Made by a program: the position numbers and the translations under genes
Notes under the pieces: generated by a model
Told to the model about the DNA's origin: nothing
The model's input: the letters and a program-made list of their open reading frames with translations, nothing else
Databases searched by the model: none
Assembly: GCA_029339195.1 (NCBI GenBank)
Contig: JAPTJF010000570.1
Span: 1-34,724 of the forward strand
Reading direction: 5' to 3'
DNA length: 34,724 nucleotides
Source of the DNA: Micractinium sp. NFX-FRZ
Lineage: Eukaryota > Chlorophyta > Trebouxiophyceae > Chlorellales > Chlorellaceae
Shown here: positions 19,701 to 28,340 of the stretch, piece by piece
Numbering within the stretch: the first letter of the stretch is position 1
Layout of the letters: each line of letters begins with the position of its first letter

Positions 19701-20633
19701 CTGTTCCCCCAGACAGAGAGACACAAAAGAGAACGCCCATCTGGGCGCGCTGTGCCGCCACGTCAGCGGCCCCCACCACTCGTAAGGGCCTCTGCTGCCC
19801 GTCAGCGCCCCCCTCTGGTTCCCCTCCGTTCCTCAACTGCCGCCAGCCAAAGAAGGCACCGAAACGCACCTGGGCGCGCTGCGCCGCCACGTCAGCGGCC
19901 ACCACCACCTGTATGGGGCTCTGCTGCAGGTCTGCGCCTTCAAGCTGGTCAACATATAAGCAGCGCAGGCTCTTGGGGAGGGCGGCCAACAGGCCCCACC
20001 CCAACGCCTTGAGCAGGGATGACTTGCCCACGCCGTTCCTGCAAAGAGAAACACATGAGGCATGGGGCACGGTGGTGCACTTGGAAAGTGGAAGGCAATT
20101 TGCACCACCAGTCAACAGATGCCACAGGATGACTCCAGGGTAACCTTGGGCCGAGGGCCAGGGTCAGCACACGCGCGAAAACGGCAGCACAACCCACAAC
20201 GCCAGTCTGCAGACAAAGCCGCAGCAATCCAGGACCGCCTACACCTAACCCTCCATCTCGGACTGCCCCTGCCTGCCCTCCCCGCCTGCCCGCCCCGCCC
20301 TGCCCACCTGCCCACCAGGCCGTAGCGCCTGCCAGCGGTGAGGCGCAAGTGCGCCCCCGCTAGCAGCTCTGCATCCCCGACTGCCAGAGTCACCCCCCGC
20401 AGATCGACATCCTGGCTGGGGGTCTCTAGAGTTTCGGCATGGAAGCGGGACTGCTGGCTTGTGGCTGTGATGGCGGCGCACTGCAGGCATGGTAGCATGG
20501 GGCGCGGGGCGTGGAGCGGCGGCGGCAGCGGCGGCGGCTGGAGGCGGGCCGGGAGCTGGCAGCAGGGTTTGCAGGGTTGGGCAGCTAGTGGCGGCTGAGG
20601 TGCATTGTGATCGCCACCCGCGGCACTCACCAT
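13709..20633 (-). CDS. ABC-F family ATPase (GCN20/ABCF-like) with an in-frame TGA
   Basis: Soluble twin-ATPase expected to act on ribosomes as a translation factor. Seventeen exons: 20633-20631, 20480-20308, 20038-19870, 19526-19266, 19108-18976, 18770-18658, 18333-18253, 17950-17882, 17517-17444, 17279-17208, 16746-16643, 16171-16089, 15885-15707, 15299-15215, 15000-14901, 14465-14302, 14026-13709; 726 codons plus stop. NBD1: Walker [10 protein letters not shown] (58-66), a coiled insertion (116-202), signature LSGGW (245-249), Walker [13 protein letters not shown], switch VSHD (300). The linker between domains (312-428) is long and basic. NBD2: [14 protein letters not shown] (565-569), [17 protein letters not shown]. 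No transmembrane segment; Ala/Lys/Gly-rich tail. Codon 429 is TGA (16139-16137) although frames close on both sides. Two introns have GC donors (15214, 14900). The start is uncertain: a 3-nt coding first exon is the best fit. Confidence 0.85.
14063..14243 (-). repeat. Two decayed copies of the ABC-F exon 16 end
   Basis: The real exon end encoding GVLLVSHDQ plus its GTGGGTGGG donor (14338-14291) recurs at about 14100-14063 and 14243-14181. Copy 2 keeps GTGTCGCACGATCAGGTGGC-like sequence with a GT after CAG. Both copies share a CCAGATA block absent from the exon. Confidence 0.85.
14531..14675 (-). repeat. Two decayed copies of the ABC-F exon 16 start
   Basis: The real acceptor and exon start TGCAG|GCGGCCAGGCGGTGCGTGTGGCGCT at 14470 recurs as TGCAGGCGGCCAGGCGTTGCACA near 14573 and as TGCAAGCAGCCAGGCAGTGCGCG near 14662, each continuing into a GCTGCCGCC or GCTGCCTTC coding remnant. 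The unit carries half of the LSGGQ signature. Confidence 0.88.
16468..16660 (-). repeat. Tandem array over the ABC-F exon 11 donor, units of 50-62 bp
   Basis: CATGCAGGGTGGGCGGGTG at the exon 11 end (16650) is followed downstream by three related units near 16590, 16531 and 16478, each ending GGCAGC(A/C)(T/C)GCAGG. At least two keep a CAGG|GT donor context. Confidence 0.85.
17597..17640 (-). repeat. Decayed copy of the ABC-F exon 9 acceptor
   Basis: CCTGTTCAGGCACAGGAGAAGCGGCTG on the minus strand resembles the real CCCTGTGCAG|GTGGAGGAGAAGCAGCTG at 17527-17500, about 100 bp away. Confidence 0.65.
18518..18582 (-). repeat. Decayed copy of ABC-F exon 6 3' end
   Basis: GATGAGCCACAAACCACCAGG...CCCGGCATCGCCTGGCTGCAG|GTGCAAG copies the exon 6 end encoding [16 protein letters not shown] and its donor at 18713-18650. 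A one-base loss breaks the frame but the CAG|GT donor survives, about 130 bp downstream. Confidence 0.92.
18843..18880 (-). repeat. Decayed copy of the first signature-motif donor
   Basis: GCGGCAGCTGTCTGTGGGCGAAGG in intron 5 resembles the exon 5 end GGGGCAGCTGTCGG|GTGCGGGAAGG at 18990-18966. Confidence 0.6.
19738..19810 (-). repeat. Decayed copy of ABC-F exon 3 3' end
   Basis: The exon 3 end (GTGGTGGCCGCTGACGTGGC GGCGCAGCGCGCCCAG side, 19939-19870) recurs 130 bp further into intron 3 with about 85-90 percent identity by eye, including the final CCCAG. The copy has lost the GT donor. Confidence 0.9.
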
Positions 20634-21046
20634 CTGGCCGCGTGAGCGCCGCGAGGGGCGGAACCGACTTTGGTTTGGCACGCTGTCGCAAAAGGCAGTG
20701 CCGGCCAATCTGGATACCCTGACAATGCAATTGAATTTGTAGGCGGCACGGCAATGGATTCCCTGAGGAGACGGGAGCCGCGGCTCTGGACTTGGCGCCC
20801 TCGCCAGCAGGCGCGCCACCTGGGCGCGCAGCAGAGCCCAGCATGGCGGCTGGTGCCCTCAAACGGTGTGGCCGCACAGGAGCAGTGGTAAGACTGTCCC
20901 GCAAAGTGTCACGCAGCGCATGCATGCTGCACATCCCAGCCGCCCACAAGTTCACAGCCGCCAGCAGCACAGCCGCCTCGCAGCGCCTAAACGGGGTCCC
21001 CAGATAGCTCAGTAACAGAGGGGAATAGCCGGCGCGGCCTCCCACG
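20634..21046. promoter_or_regulatory. Shared upstream region of the ABC-F (-) and zuotin (+) genes
   Basis: 413 bp between divergent start codons, presumed bidirectional promoter. Open frames on the minus strand cross it (one from an ATG at about 20930), so a longer N-terminus for the ABC-F protein is possible, but none joins in phase to exon 2 without an extra very short intron. Confidence 0.45.
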
Positions 21047-24000
21047 ATGGCCAGCGAGCAAGCCCAGGGCGGCGGCAGCGGCAGCGGCGGGCAGCACAAG
21101 CACCGCCACCACCACCACCACCGCCGCAAGCTGCTGTGCTATGACGCAGCAGCGGTCCCAGAGGGCGGCGCCGCTGTGTACCGCAACGCCACCTCGCTGG
21201 CGTTGAGCTATTGGAAGGACCCAGCGGGCCACTTCTTCCACCAGGCAGCGCTGCGCCAGTGCGGCTACGGTGGGTTCCCATGGGGGGGCGGGGCGGGCCT
21301 GGTGGTTGTGGCGGGCAGGTGGTTTACGTGCGTTTACAGCCGAGCAGATGAGGTTTCTAAGCAAGCAGCCGGGCCTCCTCTGCCTCCTCTCAGCGCATTG
21401 GCACACCTGGGCCTGCAGCTGGGGGGGCGGTACTGGAGCAGGTGGCAGGGCAGGCAGCATGCCGGGCATTGCTGACGAGGTTTTTGCCACCACCTTATCC
21501 TGCGCACAGCAGCCCTATGAGAAGGCACATGCCCTCTGTGATTGCTTGCCTGCCTCCATGCTGATCCCCCTGCAGTGGAGCCCCAGGAGGAGCAGGACCA
21601 GACTGAGAGCAGGACCAGCGAGTATGCCCTCACCCGCCCTCACACCTGCCCTCTTTTTATGGTTGCCTCCCCGTCGCCTCTGCTGCAGTGGAGCCACAGG
21701 AGGAGGAGGAGGAGACTGAGAGCGTGACCAGCACGGAGCCCTCCCGCCAGAACAGCACAGCCGACTTTCAGGCGCTGGAGGACGAGGCGGTGGCGGGGTG
21801 AGCTGCTTGCTGAGCGGCGGTGGGGGTTGCAAACACAGGAGTGGAGGGGGAGGGGCAGGGCGCCAGCCCAGCACAGCAGACTGCGCGTCTTCCGCAGAGA
21901 CAAGCCGGAGGCAGGGTGGCAGAGCCTCAAAAGGGTGGAGCGGCGTGCGGCGGTGGCCGCCGGGTGCGCTGCGCAAGGACCGAGTGATTCATGTTGCCGC
22001 ATGTCGTTTGCACTTGGTCTCGGGGGAGGGGTATATACATGCACGCCTCCTAGCTCCCCCCCAACCCCAACCCCACCCTGCGCCTCCCTGCCTCCCTCCC
22101 TGCTTGCCCCGCTTGCAGCGCCAAGTGGAAGGGCAAGGGCAAGAAGAAGAAGAAGGGGGGGCGGTCTGCCGACGACGACCTGTATGCCCTGCTGGGCCTG
22201 CAGCACGAGGTGCGGGCTTTGCCTTGTGACTTGAAGCTTTGCCTAGTGACATGAACGGAGCGTTTTGATTGGCGGTAAACGGGGGGAACAGCTGCCTGCC
22301 GGGGGCGACCAGCATGCACATAGAAAGTAAATGGCCCCTCTGTGCCCCGCCCGCCCCCGCCTCCTCCCCTGCAGCGCTGGACCGCCAACGATGCGCAAAT
22401 CAAGGCAGCCTACCGCAAGTCGGCGCTGCTGCACCACCCCGACAAGCAGGTAGGCGGGGTGGTTGCTTGATTGGCGAACTGACATGCTGCTTAACAGGGC
22501 ACTGATGGTGACACGCATGGCACGCGTGCGGCTGAGAACAACTTCAGTCCTGATGTGACTGTCAGTGGTGCCAAGGTTGTGTCCTTGCCAAGGTTGTGCT
22601 CTTGATACACGCCTCCAAGGCTGTGCTCTTGACGCGGCTTCAAGGTTGTGCCTGCTGCCCCCCACTGACTGCACGCCACGTGTGCTGCTCATGAAAGTTC
22701 CCAAGCGGTGTGAACGTCACTCCAACACCGGCTCCAAGGTTGTGCTTGTTGCCTTCCACCGACTGCAGGGCCAGCTGGACAGCGACGAGGCCAAGCGGGC
22801 GGCGGAGGACAAGTTCAAAAAGGTGCAGGAGGCGTATGAGACGCTGAGCGACCCATCCAAGGTGTGGGGGGGACAGGGCCGCTGGGCTCGGCAGTGTATG
22901 CCAGAAATTGCTGTACGGTGGAGCCGTGCCGGAGGCGTAGTATGCGACGCTCGGCGAGCCAGCAAAGGTCCATGCTGTGTCTGCGTTTTTGTGCGGGTGT
23001 GCCCGTGGGGTGGGTGGGCGGTCCGGCTGTGGGCCAGGTGTCGGATGTGACCATGAGCGGGTGGGGAGGGTGCGGGAGGCAGGGGGCAGGGGGCCAGCGT
23101 GGCGCCCATGTGTGGCGCCGTACAGTACATTGTAATAATAAACCTGACGGGCCCACGAACAAACCGCTTGATAGATGAGATAAGATTGATGGCGCGGGGC
23201 GCTCGCCTGGGCCCCCCAGTCGTGTGCGTGCGCCCTGATACATCCCCTCCCCTCCCTTTCCCCTTCCTCCACCCCCCTGCCACCTGCCACCTCAGCGCCG
23301 CGAGTACGACTCCACCGACGACTTTGACGACTCGCTGCCCACAGAGTGCGCGCCTGCCGACTTTTACAAGGCGAGTTCGTGTTTGCGTGTCGACGTTGTG
23401 TATGCGTTGGCATTGTATGTGTTGACGGCAGGGGTGAGCTTGCACACATGAAAGAGGGTGTGCCTCTGTGGCGCTCCACGCGTGCTTGTTGTGGCGCGGT
23501 GCGAGGCACGAGGGGTGCGAGGCACGAGGGTGTTAGGGCGGTACAGTGGTGCCGATTGCGTCCTCGCTCCCTCCACCCCCCGCTGCCCCGCAGGTGTTTG
23601 GCGCCGCCTTCCGCCGCAACTCGCGCTGGTCCACCAACCAGCCCGTGCCCGACCTGGGCGACGAAAACACGCCCATGGACAAGGTGCGGGGGCGAGTGGT
23701 TTTGGTATGTTATGCGTGTTTCATAGGTTTTAACTCAAGTCATGGAAAAAAGAAAATGCAAAAAAAAGGAGCCAGAGTGAGGGGAGGGCCTGACCAAGGC
23801 GCGATGCAAAGCACCAACCGCACCTTTCCTCCTCGCTCTTCTTTCACAATCTGCGTGTGTGCAGGTGGACGCCTTCTACTCCTTCTGGTTCTCCTTCAAG
23901 AGTTGGCGCGAGTTCCCCCACCCCGACGAGGAGGACATCGAGCAGGTGGGCCTGCGCTCAAAGCCTGCTCATGCCTTGTTGGAGGGAGGGGGAGGGGGAG

Positions 24001-27000
24001 GGTGACATGTGGGGCTTTGAGCGCTGCAACCTCGAGCCGCGCACCGCCTCTCCCCCCGCCCACGAAGCCACCCGAGGTTCCTCCTCTCCTCCTCCCACCA
24101 CACCCGCAGGCGGAGTCGCGGGAGCACCGCCGCTGGATTGAGCGCATCAACGCCAAGCTGCGGGTGGCGGGCAAGAAGGAGGAGTTCCGGAGGATCCGCG
24201 ACTTTGTGGAGTCGGCGGAGCGGCAGGACCCGCGGTGGGTGGGCGGGGGTGGTGGGGTGGTACGGGGATCTGTACAAAGTGGGCGGAGCGGCAGGACCCA
24301 CGGGGTGGGTGGGTGGGTGGGTGGGGGCATTTCCCTGCGGAAGCGGGCGGGGGTGGTTTGGGGCTGCGGTAGGGGGCTCTGCACAAAATGGGCAGGGGTA
24401 GTTGAGGCTGCGTGGGCTGCACGGTCGGGGGTGGAGCTTCTCCGGAAAAGGAGACAGACAGCGAGCGGGTGCGAGCCTGTTGCGAGGACGGGCTGCTGTG
24501 GCGGGGTGGGGCGGGAGGGTGGGTGGGCAAGAATGGAGGGGCGGCTCGTCCATGCCCGAGACTGTGTGGAGGCGGCACCACGCCATGACCCTCGGTGTAG
24601 AGAAGAGCGCAGCATTTAGTACGTACCCCTTTCCTCGCCTTTGCCCGGCCTGTGCCCCCCGTAGCGCTCGCCGCCTCGTCCACACACCCTGACATGTCTC
24701 TCCCCCGCCCCTGCCCCTGCCTCTGCCCGCCTGGCCTGCAGCATCCTGCAGCGCAAGGAGGAGGAGCGGCTGGAGAAGGAGCGCCGCAAGGTGGGTGGGT
24801 GCCTCATGTTCCTTTCTTTCTTTGCGCCCCTTGTTGTCGCGGGAGGCTGGCAGGCAGGCGAACGAAACTGGGAGAGGGGCAGCGCCGCCATGTGCACGAG
24901 GTGGTTTCAGTCCCCTTCTTGTTGTTTTCGTTGGGGCCTGACACAGACGGGACCTGCCCGCTCTGCTGCACCCTGCTGCACCCGCCCACCGTCCTCAACC
25001 CACCCGCCTGCTCACCCTGCCGTGCTGCTCCTGCTTTCTACGCCCGCTGCGCAGGCCGAGAAGGAGGCCGAGCGGCAGCGGCAGCTGGAGGAGGAGCGGC
25101 TGCAGGCGGAGGCGGCCGCGGCGGCTGCGGCTGCGGCGGAGGTGGCTGCCGCCGAGGCGCGCAAGCAGCGGCAGCAGGAGAAGAAGCAGCTGCAGCGGGA
25201 GCGGGCGCGCTTCCGGCGCCTCACCGGCGTGACTGCCGCCAACGGAGAGGAGTCGGGGCTGCCAGCTGGCGCGTTGGATGAGGACCACGTGGAGCACCTG
25301 TGCAGTACCATGGGCCTGGCAGCTCTGCAGCAGCTGTGCGCCCAGCTGGCGGCGGCCGACCTGGGTGCTGACGAGAAGAAGGCGGCGGTGTGGGCGCAGC
25401 TGGGAGAGGTGGAGGCGGCCGAGGCGAGGCAGCGTGATGCGGCGGCGGCGGCGGCGGCGGCCGTGGCGGCCAGCCTGAGGGATCAGGTCAAGAAGGATGC
25501 GCAGCACATGAAGGCCAAGCTGAGCGAGTGGAGCGAGGAGGAGGTGAGCGGGGTGCATGGGGCGAACAGGCAGGCGTGGTATGGCGCACCCTCCCTCCCT
25601 GCCTCCCCTCCTCCCGTCCATGCCGCGCTGTTCCCGCCTTATGGCCTGTTCCTGGTGTGCCCTCCCTCCCTCCCTCCCTCCCTGCCTCCCTCCTGTCTGT
25701 GCCGCGTTATGGCCTGTTCCTGATGTGCCCTCCCTCCCTCCCTCCCTCCCCTTCCTGTCTGTGCCACGCTGTTCCCGCGCTATGGCCTGTTCCTGACATG
25801 CCGCTCCTCCCTCCGCCTTTCCCTCCCTCCCTCCCTTCTGCCCGCCTCAGGTGCGCATGCTGCGCAAGGCGCTGGACAAATTCCCAGCGGGCACCGGCAA
25901 GCGGTGGGAGGTGGTGCAGGGCTACGTGCGCACGCGCACGGTGGAGGAGATTTTGGACATGGTCAAGCACGGCCTGAAAGCGGGTGAGTGAGCAGGGGGC
26001 GAACACACGACAGGGCGCTTTGGATGTTGCGACAGGAAGATGATGAGCAGGGGGAGGGAAGGGTGATGGGGTTGAGCAAGACCTGTTTGTGTCCGCTTGT
26101 GTGTTAGACCGTGCTGCCTTGCAGGCAGGTGTGCGGCAGCCAACCCCTGCTTGTTTCCCTCTCGTTTGTTTTGTTCCCTCTCATGTGCAGGCAAGTTTGC
26201 GGCCGCCAACCAGGAGTCTTTTGTGGTGGCCAAGAAGCGGCAGGGCAACCTGGCCAACACGGCAGAGGCGGACTCCCGGGCGATGGCCTTCACCGATGTG
26301 CAGGTGGGGCGGGCGCAGCGTGCAGCAGCGGGCACAGCGGACACAGCGGGCAACAGGGGGGGAAAGCTTTGACCAATGTCTGTCTAATAGATAGTTACAG
26401 GAATCTCTAGTAGCGTGTGGTGGCAGGCAGGCTCGTGCCACCTCCAGCCCCACCTGTACCTCCCTTCACCCTTGCACACCCTTTCTCCAACCCATTCCCT
26501 TCCCCTCTCTTCTCCCTCTCTATCTCTCCCCAGGTCAATCTTAAGGGAGATGCGGCACACCTGCTGGAGGCGGGCACTGCCCCAGCCGCAGCCGCCGCCG
26601 CCACCAACGGCACGGCGAAAGGCGCTGCCGCCCCCGCCGCCGCCGGCCGACCGGCAGCAGCCGCGGCGACGGCGCCCGCGGCGCCCGCAGCAACCGAAGG
26701 TGCGCCGGCAGCGGCTCCGGGAGCCGGCGGCCTCTTCAGGCCAGCCTGCCGCCGCCAGATGTGACGGTACATTTGCCTCGTTGCACGCTGCCTGTGGCCC
26801 TTGCCTCCTTGATCAGGCTGTCCCAAGCAGTTTGGCCAACCTTCAACGTTCAAGTTTCTTGATCGTCTGTTTGTTCTTTCTTGCCCATGTTTTTGCAGAG
26901 TGGAGCGAGGAGCAGGAGCTGGCGCTTGTCAAGGCGCTCAAGTCTGTGGGCAAGGACGTGGACGACAGGTGGGCGGTGTGGGCGGTGTGGGTTTCAACCG

Positions 27001-27491
27001 TGAACCGCCCCTGCACTCCTGACACAGGGAGGGGCGGGGTGGGTGGATGCGGTGCGTGGCTTAAGGGCTTGGTACCTCGGCCGCGCCCGCACGTCTGGCC
27101 ATGGCTCAGCGATCGGCCACCAGCACGACAGAGCAACAAGCCAGCCTGATGTGCCTGTTTGGCTCCCGGTCTGCACATGTGGGCCCATGTGGCGGCGCTG
27201 GTGCCGGGCAAGGCCAAGGCCCAGCTTTCCCTGGGCCACAAACTAGCCACCTGTGCTTTGTGCATCTTGCCCGCTTGGGCAGCTGGGGCCACGTGGCGCT
27301 CCTTGTGCCAGGCAAGAGCAAAGGCCCGCTGCTTCCTGGGCTTCCGCTCACCGCCTGTGTTGCCCCAATCTGTTTGCCTCTGCAGGTGGGGCCACGTGGC
27401 GGTCATGGTGCCGGGCAAGAGCAAGGCCCAGTGCTTCCGGCGCTTCAAGGAGCTCAAGGAGTCGCACAAGGCGGGCAAGAGCAAGGCGTGA
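21047..27491 (+). CDS. Zuotin/DNAJC2 (ZRF1)-type ribosome-associated J-protein
   Basis: Co-chaperone that, in the known family, binds the ribosome and stimulates Hsp70 on nascent chains; the SANT domains also link animal and plant versions to chromatin. Sixteen exons with closed phases: 21047-21269, 21689-21797, 22119-22209, 22375-22449, 22769-22861, 23296-23370, 23594-23683, 23865-23945, 24110-24234, 24742-24790, 25055-25543, 25851-25983, 26191-26303, 26534-26699, 26899-26968, 27386-27491; 695 residues. A His-rich N-terminus comes first. The J-domain (about 131-200) has HPD at 162-164 and is interrupted by two introns. The zuotin homology domain follows (YSFWFSFKSWREFPHPDEED). Then come a charged Glu/Ala/Arg helix (about 320-490), SANT1 (SEWSEEEVRMLRKALDKFP, from about 496), an Ala-rich linker, and SANT2 (EEWSEEQELALVKALKSVG to CFRRFKEL). 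Intron 6 has a GC donor at 23371. Confidence 0.93.
21557..21633 (+). repeat. Decayed copy of zuotin exon 2 with acceptor
   Basis: CTGCAGTGGAGCCCCAGGAGGAGCAGGACCAGACTGAGAG-type sequence matches the real exon 2 start at 21683-21722. It keeps AG, stays in frame (VEPQEEQDQTESRTS against VEPQEEEEETESVTS) and is followed by GTATGC, so it could act as a cassette exon, although its length would need checking against phase. Confidence 0.88.
22566..22690 (+). repeat. Tandem CCAAGGTTGTG units before zuotin exon 5
   Basis: CCAAGGTTGTG-like units start near 22571, 22589, 22615, 22640 and, next to the real acceptor, 22735. The unit at 22640 continues into GCCCCCCACTGACTGCAC, a copy of the real GCCTTCCACCGACTGCAG acceptor with its AG lost. 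Confidence 0.8.
24279..24330 (+). repeat. Decayed copy of the zuotin exon 9 donor
   Basis: GGGCGGAGCGGCAGGACCCACGGGGTGGGTGGG repeats the exon end GGCGGAGCGGCAGGACCCGCG|GTGGGTGGG at 24213, 67 bp upstream. Confidence 0.88.
25618..25800 (+). repeat. Tandem repeat in zuotin intron 11, three units
   Basis: Units with (C/T)TATGGCCTGTTCCTG followed by TGTGCC(CTCC)n start near 25637, 25707 and 25781. The (CTCC)n runs form long polypyrimidine tracts before the exon 12 acceptor. Confidence 0.9.
26119..26155 (+). repeat. Decayed copy of the zuotin exon 13 start
   Basis: TTGCAGGCAGGTGTGCGGCAGCCAACC mirrors the real TGTGCAG|GCAAGTTTGCGGCCGCCAACC at 26184, about 65 bp downstream. Confidence 0.75.
27171..27350 (+). 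repeat. Two in-frame relic copies of zuotin exon 16 (SANT2 helix)
   Basis: The last exon begins TGGGGCCACGTGGCGGTCATGGTGCCGGGCAAGAGC at 27387. Copies near 27179 and 27284 encode WAHVAALVPGKAKAQ and WGHVALLVPGKSKG against the real WGHVAVMVPGKSKAQ. Unit spacing is about 105 bp. The second copy still has AG immediately before TGG. Confidence 0.93.
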
Positions 27492-28340
27492 GGCAGCGGC
27501 TAAACTTTAAGGCTTTGTCAGGCGGCTCAAATTGAGCCAGGCTGAAGAATATCTAAAACAGGTGCTTCCGGCGCTGCTTCGCTGCGGCACAACACAAGGT
27601 TGAAGAAAAAACCAAAGCGGGGTGAGGTGGCAATGGCGGGGGACGTGCTGCGGGCGGGCAGCAGGCGGCGTTGCACGCTGCTGCCGCCGCACGCTGCCGC
27701 CGCCACCCACCCTTGGGGTGCTTGCTAACCTGCGCAGGCAGCATGTCATCAGCCAGCTGGCAGCCGTGCCCGCCCCCGCCCGCTTTCCCTTCCCCCTGTG
27801 TGCTGTGCTGCCCACCCCAGCCTGCGAGCCATTTTGTGTAAGGCTGCTCGTCACTGTGCCCTTTGAGTAATGCCTCAAGGTTGGTGACAGGCTCACAAAG
27901 GGGGTTACAGCAGGTAGCATGCGGGGGCGGTGACACGCTCGGGAGCTCCGTGTGCGGGTGAGAGACGTGATATCTAGATGGTGACAAGCGGGTGCTGGGC
28001 GGGAGGTGACTGGTGGGGTAAAAAGGAGGCAGAGGCAATCCCTGGGGAGCGGTGAGGGTGAATCCACATGGCTGGGAGCGTGTGTGGCAGGCTCATGTTT
28101 TCGGCAGGCAAGGCTGGCTGCAAAGCAAAAGTGCGAGCTGGCAGGCCCTCGTTGTTGCAAAAGGGGAGCAGGAGTCGCAGTATTGGGGACGATGGGTTGA
28201 GGGTGACAGGGATGGTTGGGAGGGGAACAGACAGGGGGGAGGCTGAGAGCAGAAGCGGGAAGGGGAGGGGGCAAGAGGTAGAGGTGAGGGACGGGCTGAT
28301 AGGTGGTGGGATGTGGTGGGAAACCTCAAAAGGCAGCCAG
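27492..28340. other. Tail-to-tail gap between zuotin (+) and PGS1 (-) genes
   Basis: 849 bp of converging 3' untranslated sequence. TGTAA on the plus strand at 27837-27841 and on the minus strand at 27905-27909 are the likely poly(A) signals, so the transcripts would end within about 100 bp of each other. A long minus-strand open frame (27507-28274) is Pro/Ser/His-rich with no domain and is not called. Confidence 0.55.

Noticed and set aside
19115..20143. 342-residue open frame on the plus strand
   Set aside because: Antisense shadow of ABC-F exons 3 and 4.
23099..23180. TAATAATAAAC-like AT-rich patch as a poly(A) signal or cryptic gene end
   Set aside because: It lies inside zuotin intron 5; the J-domain continues into exon 6 with correct phase.
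27507..28274. 255-residue minus-strand frame in the tail-to-tail gap
   Set aside because: Low-complexity Pro/Ser/His composition, located where both 3' untranslated regions should be.
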